Positions 34,223-35,415 of a stretch of DNA of 35,415 nt are shown here, one piece after another; the stretch's first letter is position 1; every line of letters begins with the position of its first letter. Both the position numbers and the translations under genes were made by a program. The stretch is from Clostridiales bacterium (GTDB lineage: Bacteria > Bacillota_E > Sulfobacillia > Sulfobacillales > JAIMBI01). The DNA lies in contig DAHVOH010000032.1 of the NCBI GenBank assembly GCA_027318915.1, forward strand, positions 1 to 35,415, given 5' to 3'. A model generated the notes under the pieces. It worked only from the letters and a program-made list of their open reading frames with translations. It did no database searches and was not told the DNA's origin.

Positions 34223-35415
34223 ATGACCGAGCCGCAGAGCGAAACCGCTGCCAAGGAAGCCAAGGCCCATATCGAGTCCGACCGGGAGGGCGTGCGTAAC
34301 ACCCCCACGGACGATCTCGTCACCACGGGCCATGCGCTCACAACGCCCTCCGGGGAGCTCCGCTATACCGCCACAACCGGGCGGATGGTGCTTCGGGAGG
34401 AAGTGGTGGAGGATGGAAAGTGGACCGGGTTCCGGCCCAAGGCGGAGATGTTTGTCACCTCCTATGTGCTGGAGGGGGCGGACCCCACGACCCGCCCGGT
34501 TACGTTCGCCTTCAACGGCGGACCGGGATCGTCGAGCGTGTGGCTGCACCTCGGTCTGCTCGGCCCCCGTCGGGTGCTGATGGGCGATGCCGGGGCGCTG
34601 ACTCCGCCGCCGTGGGGGATTGCCGACAATGCCGAGACCCTCCTCGCCGTGACCGACCTGGTGTTCATTGACCCGGTGACCACTGGCTACTCCCGAGTCG
34701 TGGAGGGCGGCAAGGCGGGCGAGTACCACGGTTTCCAGAAGGACCTTGAGTCGGTCGGTGCGCTCATCCGACTCTGGACGTCAAGGAACGGACGCTGGTT
34801 GTCGCCCAAGTTCCTTGCCGGCGAATCGTACGGGACCGTGCGGGCGAGCGCCTTGGCCGACCACCTGCAGACGCGCTACGGATGGTTCCCCAACGGTATC
34901 GCGCTCATCTCCTCGGTCATCGACATGGCCACGATCCGCTTCACGGAGGGCAACGATGAACCGACGGCGCTCTATCTTCCCACCTATGCCGCCCTGGCTC
35001 ACTATCACCGAAAACACGGCGACCGGTCCTTCGATGAGGTGCGGGCGGAGGCAGAGGCGCTGGCCTCCCGGGATTATCCGTGGGCCCTGGCCCGTGGTGC
35101 CCGACTGACGCCGGAGGAGAGGGCCGACCTCGTGCGGCGGATCGCGGCGGTCACCGGGCTGTCCGAGGCATACGTGGACCGGGTCGACCTTCGCATTGAG
35201 CACGGGCGTTTCTTCCGCGAGCTGCTGCGCGATCGAGGGCAAGTCATCGGACGATTGGACGGCCGGTTCGTAGGCTACGAGGCCGATGACGGGGCGGAGC
35301 GGCCCTCCCACGATCCGAGCAACGTCGCCATCCATGGTCCATACTCCGGTGCGTTCAACCACTACGTCCGTCAAGAGTTGGACTATCAGTCCGACCTGCC
35401 GTACGAGATCCTCAC
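34223..35415 (+). CDS. S10 family serine carboxypeptidase (3' end outside window)
   Basis: The first 397 codons of a serine carboxypeptidase. FNGGPGSSS (about 98-105) is the oxyanion-hole motif and AGESYGT contains the nucleophile Ser202. DLVFIDPVTTGYSR between them is a typical S10 strand. The catalytic Asp and His would lie beyond the window. No signal peptide is seen: the N-terminus is charged and hydrophilic (TEPQSETAAKEAK), so this form seems cytosolic unless it uses another route. S10 enzymes work at acidic pH in eukaryotic vacuoles and are found in acid-living bacteria. GAAGGAGACG precedes ATG 34223. Confidence 0.92.
   Translation, partial: MTEPQSETAAKEAKAHIESDREGVRNTPTDDLVTTGHALTTPSGELRYTATTGRMVLREEVVEDGKWTGFRPKAEMFVTSYVLEGADPTTRPVTFAFNGGPGSSSVWLHLGLLGPRRVLMGDAGALTPPPWGIADNAETLLAVTDLVFIDPVTTGYSRVVEGGKAGEYHGFQKDLESVGALIRLWTSRNGRWLSPKFLAGESYGTVRASALADHLQTRYGWFPNGIALISSVIDMATIRFTEGNDEPTALYLPTYAALAHYHRKHGDRSFDEVRAEAEALASRDYPWALARGARLTPEERADLVRRIAAVTGLSEAYVDRVDLRIEHGRFFRELLRDRGQVIGRLDGRFVGYEADDGAERPSHDPSNVAIHGPYSGAFNHYVRQELDYQSDLPYEIL

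Noticed and set aside
33749..34729. A 326-codon reverse-strand frame near the end of the window
   Set aside because: Its upstream half is antisense to the S10 carboxypeptidase gene with clear motifs, and the translation has no recognisable features.

Overview
The window is about 35.4 kb of GC-rich DNA from a Bacillota (Firmicutes) chromosome. The main evidence is gene order. The series secD-secF-recJ-apt-relA-dtd-hisS-aspS-(6S RNA)-rarA-Rrf2-mnmA-PRC barrel-AI-2E permease-alaS-yrzL(ireB)-yqgF-yrzB-mltG is essentially the Bacillus/Clostridia backbone, and the ireB/yqgF/yrzB trio is characteristic of that phylum. High GC, many GTG starts and an S10 serine carboxypeptidase suggest a deep-branching, perhaps thermophilic or acidophilic lineage (Sulfobacillus- or Thermaerobacter-like). 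That placement is an inference. There is no phage, IS element, CRISPR array or rRNA.

Layout. 1-1.5 kb: an alpha/beta hydrolase facing a tRNA-Pro(CGG) gene that has its own strong promoter. 1.5-6.7 kb: an enoyl-CoA hydratase-like gene, murT (no gatD beside it), selB, a SpoIIE/PP2C-type phosphatase and a small P-loop protein, the last three joined by ATGA overlaps. 6.7-18.1 kb: secDF from its own promoter, a small membrane protein, then recJ, apt, relA, dtd, hisS and aspS, with relA to aspS overlapping stop-to-start. 18.1-21.5 kb: a reverse-strand holin-like membrane protein, a DUF3243-like protein, a complete 6S RNA gene with promoter and terminator, threonine aldolase and rarA. 22-25.6 kb: an IscR-type Rrf2 regulator, mnmA, a PRC-barrel protein, a zinc ribbon, a YtxH-like protein and an AI-2E permease. 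25.6-32.5 kb: alaS behind a promoter and a structured leader, ireB, a fused yqgF-yrzB, mltG, two membrane proteins and a short MutY-type glycosylase. 32.5-34.2 kb: almost gene-free DNA with one possible decayed reverse-strand gene. 34.2 kb to the end: an S10 carboxypeptidase cut by the window edge.

Functional themes are translation and its quality control (three aminoacyl-tRNA synthetases, dtd, mnmA, tRNA-Pro, selB), stringent response and purine salvage (relA, apt), DNA repair (recJ, rarA, MutY-like), protein export (secDF) and cell-wall synthesis (murT, mltG, and ireB as a wall-stress regulator).

The most notable departures from the usual arrangement are: the in-frame YqgF-YrzB fusion; an IscR-mnmA pair with no cysteine desulfurase gene, in which MnmA carries a CxxC plus distal Cys set; an orphan murT; the selB-phosphatase-P-loop operon; a structured alaS leader that is not a T-box; and a MutY-like enzyme without the 8-oxoG-recognition domain.
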